A stretch of 64,000 bases of DNA from QHXW01 sp035280425 (GTDB lineage Bacteria > Acidobacteriota > Terriglobia > Bryobacterales > Bryobacteraceae), in assembly GCA_035280425.1 (NCBI GenBank), contig DATEFW010000016.1, forward strand, positions 62,001-126,000. The letters are read 5' to 3'. Below the pieces are notes generated by a model that searched no databases, was not told where the DNA came from, and saw only the letters and a list, made by a program, of their open reading frames with translations. Below are positions 44,325 to 53,869 of this stretch, one piece after another. The translations under genes and the position numbers were made by a program. The stretch's first letter is position 1. Each line of letters opens with the position of its first letter.

Positions 44325-45149
44325 TCACCGTTCCAGCCGGGCCAGCCATCCCTCCACTACGCCGCGCTGCTTGACATCCGGCACCGAGAGGTAAGCGCGC
44401 AACTCGGCCGCGGCGCTGCCGGTTGAACCCTTGCGCACGAGCAGGTGTGCAGCTTCCAACCGCGCCGCGGGGAACTCGCGTGCGGCGCGATCCAGATGGT
44501 CGACCGCCTCATCCTGATTCTTACCTTCAGCGACTAAACTGAGGCCGAGGATATAATTCGCCCTGGTAAATTTTTCGTCTTTGCGAAGCGCAGCGCGCGC
44601 CAGTGCTTCAGCCTCGGCGTATTGCTTCGATAAGAAGCGGATGAGACTCAGGTTTGTATTCACAAACACGGAAGAAGTGTCCAGCTTCAGCGCTGCCTCC
44701 AGTTCGGTGGCGGCCTTTTGCAATTTGCCGGTTATCATGTACCAGACGCCCAGGTTGTTATGTGCCTCGGTATAATTTGGGGCGATTTTGACCGCCTTCT
44801 CCAGGTGCTTGATGGCTTCCTGGATTTTTTTCTTCTGCGCCGAACGAGTGGCACGCTCAAATTCAGACAGGGCCTTATCGGGAATCGGATGTTGGAGCCG
44901 TTCGACCGAAACTGTGCCGGAAATCGGTACTTGCGCTGGTTCGGACGGCAGGTCTATATCGCTCGTCCATGGTTCGTGGGTCGTAATCTGGTGGGTCCGG
45001 AGCTCGCTGTACTGAGTGGGATCAGCGTGGGGTGCACTCATTCCATTGGGGAATTGCTGAGCCGAAATGTTGGCGACAAACGTTAGGACAAATACTACTG
45101 AGAGGCCGAGTGGAAATCGAGTTCTCGTTGTGATGGTGGGTGAAGTCAA
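44325..45149 (-). CDS. Secreted TPR protein
   Basis: A 274-residue protein with a signal peptide (LGLSVVFVLTFVANISAQ) and at least four TPRs: KKKIQEAIKHLEKAVKIAPNYTEAHNNLGVWYMITGKLQKAATELEAALKLD, then KQYAEAEALARAALRKDEKFTRANYILGLSLVAEG and NQDEAVDHLDRAAREFP. TPRs mediate protein contacts. The TTG start has AGGAG nine bases upstream. A 230-bp gap without a recognisable gene separates it from the degenerate receiver gene. Confidence 0.85.
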   Translation of the reverse strand: MTSPTITTRTRFPLGLSVVFVLTFVANISAQQFPNGMSAPHADPTQYSELRTHQITTHEPWTSDIDLPSEPAQVPISGTVSVERLQHPIPDKALSEFERATRSAQKKKIQEAIKHLEKAVKIAPNYTEAHNNLGVWYMITGKLQKAATELEAALKLDTSSVFVNTNLSLIRFLSKQYAEAEALARAALRKDEKFTRANYILGLSLVAEGKNQDEAVDHLDRAAREFPAARLEAAHLLVRKGSTGSAAAELRAYLSVPDVKQRGVVEGWLARLER

Positions 45150-45379
45150 GGCGAAATTCTCCTGATCGGTAAGTCATGTGTTTGTATGAACCGCGTGTCA
45201 GGGAGCGCGGCCCGGAAGTTTCTATGAAAAAACGGAGCACTTGCCGCGCCACAAATGGCGCGAGCAGGGCACAGGGTACCGAAAGAAACAGAGTAGGCGG
45301 AACGATCGGAACAACGATGGCACCCCGGGGGTTCGCCTCAGCACGAATCAGCGTGCCGGATCCGCGATTAAGAATTGTT

Positions 45380-45763
45380 TCAGGCCGCTGAGGGGAGCGT
45401 AGTTAATTCCAGGAGCCAACGAATTTGCCTGGGCTCGAAAGGCGCACCGCAGTAATCCATCGCACCAGCTTCCATGGCATCGAGCCACTCTGAAACTTCC
45501 GGCAGCCTGCTCACGACCACCACCGGCACGCCCAGCCGTTTCCGGCGGAGCGCTTCCAGCAGGCGCCGGTAATGGCGCGGGCACGAATCGCAGAAAATTA
45601 CGCGGGCGCCTACACGCTCGGCCAGTGCGACGCAATCTCGTATCGAGCCGTCCGAGCAATCTACGTTTCCCGATGGCGAAACAGCTTCGGTGAGTTGCTT
45701 GGCTAGTGGCATTTCCAGGCCGTGCAAGACGAATCTGGTAGCGTGAATGCTTTGCGGCAGCAT
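45380..45763 (-). CDS. Degenerate response-regulator receiver-like protein
   Basis: A 127-residue single domain of receiver size. GARVIFCDSCPRHY gives the D59-like phosphoacceptor position, VPVVVVSRLPEVSEWLDAMEAGAMDYCGAPFEPRQIRWLLE the end of the fold. The acidic pair near the N terminus is absent, the conserved Lys is replaced (YCGAPFE instead of YLxKPF), and the Thr/Ser switch is only S87-like. It probably does not undergo normal phosphorylation. ATG with AAGGA upstream. Confidence 0.72.
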   Translation of the reverse strand: MLPQSIHATRFVLHGLEMPLAKQLTEAVSPSGNVDCSDGSIRDCVALAERVGARVIFCDSCPRHYRRLLEALRRKRLGVPVVVVSRLPEVSEWLDAMEAGAMDYCGAPFEPRQIRWLLELTTLPSAA

Positions 45764-45912
45764 GACTTTTTCCTTTCGGGAAACACTTCTTGGCTTCTCT
45801 GCGAAGAGAAAAAACGGGGGGTCCCCTTGGACTCTATTCAGAGTCTAACCAGCGGGCGCCGGTCAATGCCAATCGAAAGTCTTAATCGGTACGATAAGCG
45901 GGATACGCCGTT

Positions 45913-47748
45913 TTATTTCGCGATTTGTTCGCCCGCGGCAACACGCGCTTTGTCCCAGTCTTCCGGATTATTTTTCCAGATCTCGGTGTCCAATAGCGCG
46001 CGTTTCCCGAATGGCTGCTTATAAACGATGCGGTTGACTAACTCGTCGGCAGCATTCCTGCCGCCGGTCTTCTGCGTGAGAAGCCAGAAGTACTCGTAAT
46101 CCTGCAGCCCGCGCCGCTGGGCTTTGAGCCGGATGCTGGGGATCGGCTGGTTGTAAGCCATCACGGCGCCGCGATAAATCAATTGCCCGGAGCCGTTATA
46201 TATGCGATCCGGACGATCTTTGTAATTTTCCGCTTCGTACCACGCGGCGAAAGCGTTCCAGTCGAACTCCCACTCGACCCACCCGGCGCGGTACTTCCAT
46301 CCGACCCAGCCGATCCCGCGATTGACCAGCAGATCGAGATCGAGTAATGTATTGGACCCGCAGCCGCCGTTTTTCTTCTGTTCATAAATCATCGGGCCGT
46401 AAAACCAGGTGTCTACGCCTTTGGTGCGGAAGTAATCGACATCGCGAATGTCGAAATCTTCGGTATGGCATACCCACAGCTCGACTTCTTTCGAAAGCCG
46501 CTGCATGGCTTCGCGGGAATAGCCGCCGTCGACCCGGTATTTGAACCAGCCGCGCCCCATGGCCGCATGCAGCAACCTGCCGTAGTACAGCATTTTTTCG
46601 TACGCGGCTTCGAAGTAGGATTCGTCGAGGCCATCGAGAAACGCGATTTTGGTGACGCTGCGCCAGCGCGGGTTCTGGTCCAGGTGTTCCCTGATCTGGC
46701 GTCCCGTCTCCTTCCACACTGCTTCGTAGTCCGGAGTGCGTCCGGAATCGGGCAGCGCGATGGGCCAGGCCGTGCGCTTGTCGCCGCGTTTTTCGTTGTT
46801 GAACGGCAGCATCACATGATCCACGGGCACGCCATAACCGGGCCCCCAATAGCCGTGCGCCGCCGTAAACGCCGAGCCGTCCAGATACGGCGCCAGCCGC
46901 CGGTCGTATTCGGACCAGTCGAGGTGCACGCTTGTGCCGTTGACCTTCAGCCCGGGCCGGTAGGCATAGATCAGCGGAAGAAAGCGATGCTGGCGCGCCA
47001 ACTGGTAGTAGGCCATTTCTTCATCGGGCGGCATTTCGCGCATGGAGCCGTTCCAGATATCGCCGGGAATGTGATTTTCCTGCGGCAGCGCGAAATCCCA
47101 CACGTCGAGCGCAATATGAATGCTATCGCTCCCGCCTTTCCAGCTAACCGTGAAGTCGCCCGAGTATCGGCCTGGAGGCGCGGCACTGCGCTCGAACGGC
47201 ACATACAAATCGACCCACAGGCCCTGGTTCCGCTGCTCGCCGATATCGTTATAAAGATCCGGAATCGAAAACGGAATGCTGGAGTAAAGCTGATGTTTGC
47301 GCTGCGGCATCAGAGCATCGGGATACCAGCCGGGGCCGAGCGAGCTGCGCTCGTAACCGGTCGTCGGGCGGCGCACACGCACGTACCATTCTTTGAACAC
47401 CGCTGCGTACTTGCCGGCGATGCGCGCGCCGCCGGGACCACTCAGACCGGCGAACTTCACGTCGATGGCGGCCGCGGGCTTATCCGCTTCCACGATCACC
47501 TGAAACGCCGCGAACTCGTTCCGTGCGGCCTGGAGCGCGACCGTTTTCGTCTCTGCATTCCAAATTGAATTCTTCGCACGAAAGTCTTCCGACGGATAAT
47601 CTTTGTGAATATCCGTGCGCGCTTCGAAGACGCGGCCTTTTACCGGGTCGACGCGCACTCCGTCACTCACCGCCCACAGCCGCACCTCAGATGTTTGCGC
47701 CCCTAAGGGAACGGCGAGAAGCGCGAGTACAATCCAATCGATTCTCAT
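45913..47748 (-). CDS. Secreted DUF4091/GH123-like protein
   Basis: A 611-residue exported protein and distant paralogue of the one at 39 kb. The signal peptide is residues 1-17. An N-terminal beta domain (ALQAARNEFAAFQVIVEADKPAAAIDV) is followed by the barrel, where D375-E376 in FLDGLDESYF resemble the GH123 acid pair. GWVGWKYRAGWVEWEFDW and PSIRLKAQRRGLQDYEYFWLL are DUF4091 hallmarks. The ATG at 47748 has AGGAG five bases upstream. It is divergent from the tandem hydrolase gene with only 42 bp between, so shared control is likely. Confidence 0.84.
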   Translation of the reverse strand: MRIDWIVLALLAVPLGAQTSEVRLWAVSDGVRVDPVKGRVFEARTDIHKDYPSEDFRAKNSIWNAETKTVALQAARNEFAAFQVIVEADKPAAAIDVKFAGLSGPGGARIAGKYAAVFKEWYVRVRRPTTGYERSSLGPGWYPDALMPQRKHQLYSSIPFSIPDLYNDIGEQRNQGLWVDLYVPFERSAAPPGRYSGDFTVSWKGGSDSIHIALDVWDFALPQENHIPGDIWNGSMREMPPDEEMAYYQLARQHRFLPLIYAYRPGLKVNGTSVHLDWSEYDRRLAPYLDGSAFTAAHGYWGPGYGVPVDHVMLPFNNEKRGDKRTAWPIALPDSGRTPDYEAVWKETGRQIREHLDQNPRWRSVTKIAFLDGLDESYFEAAYEKMLYYGRLLHAAMGRGWFKYRVDGGYSREAMQRLSKEVELWVCHTEDFDIRDVDYFRTKGVDTWFYGPMIYEQKKNGGCGSNTLLDLDLLVNRGIGWVGWKYRAGWVEWEFDWNAFAAWYEAENYKDRPDRIYNGSGQLIYRGAVMAYNQPIPSIRLKAQRRGLQDYEYFWLLTQKTGGRNAADELVNRIVYKQPFGKRALLDTEIWKNNPEDWDKARVAAGEQIAK

Positions 47749-47790
47749 GACTCTCCTGAACGTCGAATAATAGCGTACTCTGGTGACCAT

Positions 47791-49971
47791 ATGAAAATTT
47801 TCCTACTGGCCGCTCTGTTGATCGCCCTAGCGGCGGCCTCCAACGCGCAGACCAGCGACAAGCTGAATTTCCTGGAAGGACTGGACGAGTTCGAGCACGT
47901 CAGCGAGATGCTGCCGGCATATCTCAAGCAGCACGCCGAAGAGCTTCTTCAAAAGCGCGAGCGCGAAGTTACATCCATGGCAACCCTGGCGGATGTTGCC
48001 AGGCGGAAGGCTCTGCTTCGCGAAGTGATGACGCGCGATCTCGGCGGTTTTCCCGCACGGACGCCGCTCAATGCGCGCGTAACCGGCACGCTCGATCGCG
48101 GCGATTATAAAATCGAAAAAATCATTTTTGAAAGCCAGCCGCATTTCTATGTAACCGCGAATTTGTACCTGCCCAAGACCGGCCAGCCGCCCTACCCGGC
48201 GGTGCTTTATCCGCTGGGCCACGAGCTCGGCGCCAAGAGTCATATTGCCTGGCAGCAGATGTTGGGCTCGCTGGCTAAGAAAGGTTATGTGGCGCTGGCC
48301 TGGGATCCGATCGGCCAGGGCGAGCGCATCCAGATTTATGACCCGGATTTCGAAGATTCCAAGGTCCGCGCATCGACCACCGAGCATACCGTCGAAGGCA
48401 TTCAGTGCCTGCTGATCGGCGATGCCGTGGCGCGCTACACGATCTGGGACGGCATCCGTGCGCTCGATTATTTGCTTTCGCGGCCCGAGGTCGATGCCAA
48501 ACGCGTCGCCTGCACCGGAAATTCGGGCGGCGGCACGCATACGACGTATTTATCGGCGCTCGACGATCGCATTCAGGTCGCCGCGCCAAGCTGCTATATC
48601 AGCTCGTGGCACCAGATGCTCCGCACCATCGGACCGCAGGACGCCGAACAGGTGTTTCCCAACTGGATCAGGGACGGTCTCGACTATCCGGACTTCATCT
48701 ACGCCTTCGCTCCCAAGCCGTTTCTGATTCTCTCGGCGATCCGCGACTTTTTCCCCATCGACGGCGCGCGCGAAACCTTCGAGGAAGTTAAACGCGTGTA
48801 TTCCCGCATCGGCGCCGGCGACAAGATCGCCATGTTTGAAGCCGACGACGGCCACGGATACACGCACCCGCGCCGCATGGCCGCTTACCCGTGGTTCGCG
48901 CGGTGGTTGAAGAGCGCCGAGGATCACGAACCCGAGCCGAAAATCGAGATCGCGACCGAAAAAGACTTACAGTGCACGCCAACGGGCCAGGTAGTCAACC
49001 TGCCGGAGGCGGAAACCGTATTTACGCTCAACCGCAAACGCGCCGCCGCGATTCACCGTCCCAGTCTTTCGCAGGATGCGCTGCTGGCGCGCGTGCGCGA
49101 ACTCACCGGATTCGCTCCGTCTCACGAGCCGCTTGCGATTCGACCCTACGGCGTGATCGAGCGCGACGGCTACAAAATCGAGAAGCTGGTTTACGAAAGC
49201 GAGCCCGGTATTCGCATTCCCGCGCTTGTGTTCGTGCCGAACGCCGGCGCCGCTTCCAAGAAACCTGCTCTGGTTTATTTGAACAGCCGTGGGAAGGCAG
49301 CCGGAGTTTCCGAAGATGTCGAGCCTTTCGTCAAATCCGGTTTTGTCGTGTTATCGCTCGACGCGCGCGGCCTCGGGGAAACCCGCGTGAGCCGGGAAAT
49401 AAATGCCACCGACTTCGACCGCTACTTTGGCGATTACGACAGCGCCATGACCGCGATCCTGATCGGCAAAACCATGCCGGGCATGCGCGCCCAGGATATC
49501 GTCCGCGGCATCGACTTGCTCGCGGTGCGGCCGGACGTCGATGCCGCCAATATCTTCGGCTTCGGCAAGGACGCGGGCGCCGTCCCCATGCTCTACGCCG
49601 CCCTGCTCGACAGCCGCATGCGGCGCGTGGCGCTTGAAGGCATGCTGGTTTCCTACGACTGGGTGATCCAGCACCCGATTCATCGCCAGATCTTCGAGGA
49701 AATCGTGCCGTCGGCACTGCGCTACTTCGATCTTCCGGATCTTGCGGCTGCGCTCGCTCCGCGTCCCGTCTGGGTGGTCAATGCGGTCGACGCTCTGGGG
49801 CACCCGGTGGCGATGAGCGAAATCCGCGGCGCTTACACTAGTGCGATTCGCGCGTTTGAAAAGCATGGCGCCGGGAACGAGTTGCATCTCGCCGAGCGGA
49901 AGCCCGGACACGGGATTTCCGACGTGTACGCCGAGCTGGTGCAAGTGGCGGCCGCGACGTCGCCCCGGTAA
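47791..49971 (+). CDS. Secreted tandem alpha/beta-hydrolase (esterase-like), second nucleophile elbow altered
   Basis: A 726-residue exported protein with two alpha/beta-hydrolase domains. Domain 1 has the nucleophile S245 in GNSGGG, an acid in RDFFPIDGARETF and His in DDGHGYTHP, similar to acetyl-xylan-esterase-like hydrolases. Domain 2 (about residues 440-715) keeps the fold (VYLNSRGKA, LSLDARGLGETR) and the final AERKPGHGISD His, but its elbow reads GKDAG with D594 where Ser is expected. It probably deacylates a carbohydrate. It is divergent from the DUF4091 gene, consistent with cooperation. Confidence 0.85.
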   Translation: MKIFLLAALLIALAAASNAQTSDKLNFLEGLDEFEHVSEMLPAYLKQHAEELLQKREREVTSMATLADVARRKALLREVMTRDLGGFPARTPLNARVTGTLDRGDYKIEKIIFESQPHFYVTANLYLPKTGQPPYPAVLYPLGHELGAKSHIAWQQMLGSLAKKGYVALAWDPIGQGERIQIYDPDFEDSKVRASTTEHTVEGIQCLLIGDAVARYTIWDGIRALDYLLSRPEVDAKRVACTGNSGGGTHTTYLSALDDRIQVAAPSCYISSWHQMLRTIGPQDAEQVFPNWIRDGLDYPDFIYAFAPKPFLILSAIRDFFPIDGARETFEEVKRVYSRIGAGDKIAMFEADDGHGYTHPRRMAAYPWFARWLKSAEDHEPEPKIEIATEKDLQCTPTGQVVNLPEAETVFTLNRKRAAAIHRPSLSQDALLARVRELTGFAPSHEPLAIRPYGVIERDGYKIEKLVYESEPGIRIPALVFVPNAGAASKKPALVYLNSRGKAAGVSEDVEPFVKSGFVVLSLDARGLGETRVSREINATDFDRYFGDYDSAMTAILIGKTMPGMRAQDIVRGIDLLAVRPDVDAANIFGFGKDAGAVPMLYAALLDSRMRRVALEGMLVSYDWVIQHPIHRQIFEEIVPSALRYFDLPDLAAALAPRPVWVVNAVDALGHPVAMSEIRGAYTSAIRAFEKHGAGNELHLAERKPGHGISDVYAELVQVAAATSPR

Positions 49972-49979
49972 GCGAAGAC

Positions 49980-50013
49980 AAAAAAATAGGGCCGCGTTTG
50001 GAACGCGGCCCTA
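49980..50013 (-). terminator. Intrinsic terminator of the TonB receptor gene
   Basis: A 12-bp perfect stem at 49987-50013 (TAGGGCCGCGTT and its complement) with a 3-base loop. On the minus strand a T7 run follows directly (49986-49980). It lies 21 bases past the receptor stop codon. For the plus-strand hydrolase gene it offers only a hairpin without U tract. Confidence 0.85.
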
Positions 50014-50034
50014 AAAATCGAAAACTGCTTCAGA

Positions 50035-53000
50035 TCACCAGCTCAGCCGTAAGCCGACGCGGAACTGGCGTTCGTCAATGCCCTCGCGCGCCAGATCGCA
50101 GACGCCGTTGTTGAGGGTCATGAAGCTGCCTGGATCGATTACCCGGCCGGTTGTTTGATCGATCGTATTTGCATCACCGATGTAGTTATCCGGCCCGCAG
50201 AAGTGCGGCGTATTGGTGAAGTTGAACGATTCGAACCGGAACTGCATGTGGAGGTTCTCTTTGATGGCAAAATCGCGGAACAGGCCGAAATCCCAGTTAC
50301 CGACGCCCGGCGCCCGCAGGTTGTTGTATCCGGAACTCCCCAGCACGCCGGGACGGCACGTGCCGTCGTTGTGGCTCGGGTCGAAAACCTCGGCGAACGC
50401 GAACGGATCGTACCAGTATCCGGATGTGCTGCCGATTTTCTTCGGCTTGCCGATTGTGTCAATCATGGTGGGAGAATTGCCCGGCCAATGCGCGTCGCAG
50501 TCTCCCCAGACATTGAAAGGCGGTCCCGTAAAGAAGCTGAAGATATTGTTAAGCTGCCAGCCGGAGACGATGGGCGTGAGCACGCCACTGCTCGCCAGCC
50601 ATTTCTTGCCTCGGCCCAAGGGCAGTTCCACGACGTTGGTAATCGCGACATTGTGTGCCAGATCGAAACTCGTGGGCGCATGGTTCATCCTGAGGTAATT
50701 TTGCGCCTGGATGGCCGGCGTCCAGTCGCTGCTATCTACGGCGTTTTGCCCCTTGCCCCAGGTGTAGTTGACATTCGTCATCCAGCCTTTCGTGAAGCGG
50801 CGCTGGAGCGAAGCCTGCAGCGAGTCGTAATGGCCTGTGCCCACGGGCTGGAGAAAGACCGTAGGCGCGCTGCGTCCGAATTGTTGCAGCAGGGGCTCGG
50901 TGGATGTGCCGGAGAACGGAACTTGCGAGACATTGTAATTGACGAACGCGAGTTGCCGGATCGAGCGTGTTCCCACATAACCGGCCTGGGCGGTGAAGCC
51001 CCATCCCAACTGCTTCTGCAAAGTGAAATTCCACGACTGGATATAACCGCGATGCACGTTTTTCGGGTAGCCCTCGAACGCCACATCGGATGGTATGTCC
51101 ATTAATCCATTGCTCGGGATAACCGGAGGGGACACCTGAGGAATCCCTTTGGCAAGCGATGTAACTGGGATAAAATCGTTTGGTGGCGGCGCCATCTGGA
51201 ACGGGACCATGATCGGGAAGTTGTTGCGGACCAGTTCCATGGCCTCATACGGGTCCGTTGTTATTCCATAGCCGGTGCGCAGAACGAAAGTATTCGTGAT
51301 GCGCCAAGCTACACCCAACCGCGGCGAAAACATCTTCTTGCTGAGTTCCACGTTGCAGTTGCCGGATACACCTCCCACACCGCACAGTTCCACCTGGTTG
51401 GTTTCCAGCAAGTAACGCTCCAGTCCGCGGTCATTGCGCCGGGGGAACGGAAAATACTCCCAGCGGACGCCGTAATCGATGGTGAGGCGCGGCGTGACGT
51501 TCCACCGGTCGCGGACATAAGCGCTGTACAGCAACCCATGCACGTGATAAACATCCGGGACCTGTAAGGACTTGCTGGCGCTATCGGGCAAACCCAACAG
51601 GAACGCAGCGAACGCGTTCGCACGGTTGGTGCCGGTGCCCGAGCTGCAATCCGCATTCGTGCACAAAGCCGTCACATTCCGACCGAAGTTGAATCCGCCT
51701 TGCGACCCGTAAACATTGCCGCCGATCCACTCCGCCTGCGTCTGGTTCAGACCTTGGCGGTAGGTATCAAGACCGTAGCGGACGTTGTGCTTTCCGTGTG
51801 TCCAGTTAAAGTTCACCACGTATTGGTACTGCGGATCGTGACGATAATACGGCATAAAGTTTGTGTTGTTGCCGATCGTGTCGAATCCGTTGAAGTCAAA
51901 CTCCGGCCAGCCGGCCTCAAACTTGCGGGCTCCGTTCGTTCCAGGAATACCCAACACGTCCAGCCCGACATTCTTGTCGAGCCCGGTCTGCTCCGAGATG
52001 GTGCCTTGTTTGGTGAAGCCGAAATAGGCATCCATAATGAACGTCGGAGTAAAAGTATAGGTCCCACCGAACGTTGAGCTGTAAGTTTCGCCATGACCAT
52101 TACCGGGATTGCTGCTCCCGCCGATCGGCCGCCCTTGCAGCTGGTCGCCGAAGACCGTCGGGACGTGATCGTGATAGTGCAGGAAGCTGAAGCGGCCGAA
52201 TATGTTCAGTTTCTCGTTGATGTTCCAGTTGACCTTGCTGTCGATGGTATTGCGATTGAAGTAGAAGGGACCGGAGGCGAAGTAGTTGTTCTTCAGGCCC
52301 GGCAGGTTGGGTTCCGGCCACAAAGGAAGAATCTTCGCCGCGATTTGCGCGCTGGGGGTATTTAGCAGGCTCTGCGGAATGGTGTTATTCGGGAAAGGCT
52401 GTCTTTGCGACGGGTCCGCCAGCGTCGTACCAGTGAAATCCGTGTAGGGGTTGTAGATGACGGTGTCCGGCAGGAACTCCGAGAAATCGCCGGCCTTCAT
52501 GGTATCAGTCGGTACCGTCGCTTTCCGCTGCACTGCACGGTGATCGTAAGTGCCCTCATAGCTGACGAAGTAGAACAACTTGTCCTTTTTGATCGGACCG
52601 CCGATCGTCCCGCCAAACTGGTTGTACACCAGCTTGGGCTTTTCAGATTGACCGGCCGGGATCTCCTGCGGCCAGGCTTTGAGGTGGTTGTTGCTGTTGT
52701 ACTCAAAGGCCGAGCCGTGCAATTGATTGGTCCCGCTCTTGATCTGCACATTGATCGCAGCGCCGCCCGCCAGGCCTTGCTCGGCGTCGAAACTGCTGGT
52801 CACGACGTTGACTTCCTGGATCGATTCGAGCGCCGGAATGTAGGAGACAATGTGAGGCAACTGAACGGTGGTCGAGCTCACGCCGTCAATGCGTGTGTTG
52901 TTCTGGTCGTCGCTCGTTCCATTTACATGGAATTCGAGCGACCGCGAAGGATTTGTGGGAATCGAGTGCGAGTTAACCGGCGGCGAAAAACCTGGCAGCG

Positions 53001-53517
53001 TGCGGTAAAGCTGCTGGTAGTTGCGCCCCAATGGGACCGGCAGGTTTTGCAATTCAACCGTATTCACCTCGGCATGCGTCTCGGCGCGGTCTGTCTGCAG
53101 CACCGGGGCTTCGCCGGTGATCGTGACCTGCTGCTCGATGCTCCCGACTTCGAGCGTCACATCCGTGCGGGTGATGTTGTTGGCCGAAACGCCGACATCA
53201 CGCCTCTCGAATGTCTTGAAACCGGAGACCGATACTTTGATCGCGTACGTCCCCGGCTGCAAATTCACGAAGTTGTACTCGCCCGCTCCATTCGTCGTCG
53301 TCGAAGCCGCAACTCCAGTGGCCTGGTCCGTCGCCGTAACCGCGGCGCTCGGGATAACGGCGCCATTGGGATCGGTCACGTTGCCGACCAGCGATCCATA
53401 AAGGACCTGAGCCCGCGCGTTTTGCGCGCTTAAGGCAATCAAGCCGGCAGCGGCAACGATTGCCACAAGCCATCCACGGCTAAACGACGCACGAATCCCT
53501 TTAATAATCTGGTTCAT
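50035..53517 (-). CDS. Oar-like TonB-dependent outer-membrane receptor
   Basis: A 1160-residue outer-membrane protein. Signal peptide about residues 12-37. A carboxypeptidase-regulatory-like domain (YGSLVGNVTDPNGAVIPSAAVTATDQATG, GEYNFVNLQPGTYAIKVSVSGFKTFE) is followed by the plug (VTITGEAPVLQTDRAETHAEVN, IDGVSS, LESIQEVNVVTSSFDAEQGLAGGAAINVQIKSGTN) and a beta barrel ending in FRVGLRLSW. These large receptors are expanded in Solibacter-type genomes. The substrate is unknown, possibly oligosaccharide or peptide. The ATG at 53517 has GGGAGGGT upstream. Confidence 0.94.
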   Translation of the reverse strand: MNQIIKGIRASFSRGWLVAIVAAAGLIALSAQNARAQVLYGSLVGNVTDPNGAVIPSAAVTATDQATGVAASTTTNGAGEYNFVNLQPGTYAIKVSVSGFKTFERRDVGVSANNITRTDVTLEVGSIEQQVTITGEAPVLQTDRAETHAEVNTVELQNLPVPLGRNYQQLYRTLPGFSPPVNSHSIPTNPSRSLEFHVNGTSDDQNNTRIDGVSSTTVQLPHIVSYIPALESIQEVNVVTSSFDAEQGLAGGAAINVQIKSGTNQLHGSAFEYNSNNHLKAWPQEIPAGQSEKPKLVYNQFGGTIGGPIKKDKLFYFVSYEGTYDHRAVQRKATVPTDTMKAGDFSEFLPDTVIYNPYTDFTGTTLADPSQRQPFPNNTIPQSLLNTPSAQIAAKILPLWPEPNLPGLKNNYFASGPFYFNRNTIDSKVNWNINEKLNIFGRFSFLHYHDHVPTVFGDQLQGRPIGGSSNPGNGHGETYSSTFGGTYTFTPTFIMDAYFGFTKQGTISEQTGLDKNVGLDVLGIPGTNGARKFEAGWPEFDFNGFDTIGNNTNFMPYYRHDPQYQYVVNFNWTHGKHNVRYGLDTYRQGLNQTQAEWIGGNVYGSQGGFNFGRNVTALCTNADCSSGTGTNRANAFAAFLLGLPDSASKSLQVPDVYHVHGLLYSAYVRDRWNVTPRLTIDYGVRWEYFPFPRRNDRGLERYLLETNQVELCGVGGVSGNCNVELSKKMFSPRLGVAWRITNTFVLRTGYGITTDPYEAMELVRNNFPIMVPFQMAPPPNDFIPVTSLAKGIPQVSPPVIPSNGLMDIPSDVAFEGYPKNVHRGYIQSWNFTLQKQLGWGFTAQAGYVGTRSIRQLAFVNYNVSQVPFSGTSTEPLLQQFGRSAPTVFLQPVGTGHYDSLQASLQRRFTKGWMTNVNYTWGKGQNAVDSSDWTPAIQAQNYLRMNHAPTSFDLAHNVAITNVVELPLGRGKKWLASSGVLTPIVSGWQLNNIFSFFTGPPFNVWGDCDAHWPGNSPTMIDTIGKPKKIGSTSGYWYDPFAFAEVFDPSHNDGTCRPGVLGSSGYNNLRAPGVGNWDFGLFRDFAIKENLHMQFRFESFNFTNTPHFCGPDNYIGDANTIDQTTGRVIDPGSFMTLNNGVCDLAREGIDERQFRVGLRLSW

Positions 53518-53869
53518 TACGCACCCTCCCGTTCTGTTTGGAGCCAGGATCAATTCCCGGCAAACATATGACGATTCCGCTAGACACGCACACCCCGTAC
53601 TGCGAAGGCTACCCCGCCTCGTAATAACTTCTGCTACTTGGTCGAATTTTGGAGGATATTACCACACTTCATTGCGTGGTGAAAGAAAAAAAGAGCCCTT
53701 CATCATGTAAACAAGGGTGTCATGCGCCCCCTCGATCACAGCGCTTGCCGGCTTAGATAGCCAAGGCTAAAAACTGGCGCCCGCACCTGCGTTGCCGCAG
53801 CTTAAGACAAATAAGTCATCGGTTTACAGCACGTCGGTCATCGAACATTCGGCTCGGCGGCCGACCGGA
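53518..53869. other. Intergenic region: receptor promoter side and upstream operon terminator
   Basis: About 350 bp between the TonB receptor start and the CRTAC1 stop. It includes the terminator at 53681-53717 and an ACCAC/GTGGT hairpin near 53661-53680. No coding frame with recognisable features was seen. The receptor promoter should be here, but no clear -35/-10 pair could be fixed. Confidence 0.5.
53681..53717 (-). terminator. Probable terminator of the kinase-CRTAC1 operon
   Basis: On the minus strand CCCTT and AAGGG (53717-53713 and 53700-53696) pair around a 12-base loop. They are followed by CTCTTTTTTTCTTTC. It lies about 150 bp past the CRTAC1 stop. The stem is short but the T tract is good. 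Confidence 0.5.

Noticed and set aside
46465..47568. 367-codon plus-strand frame opposite the second DUF4091 gene
   Set aside because: Antisense shadow without recognisable domains.
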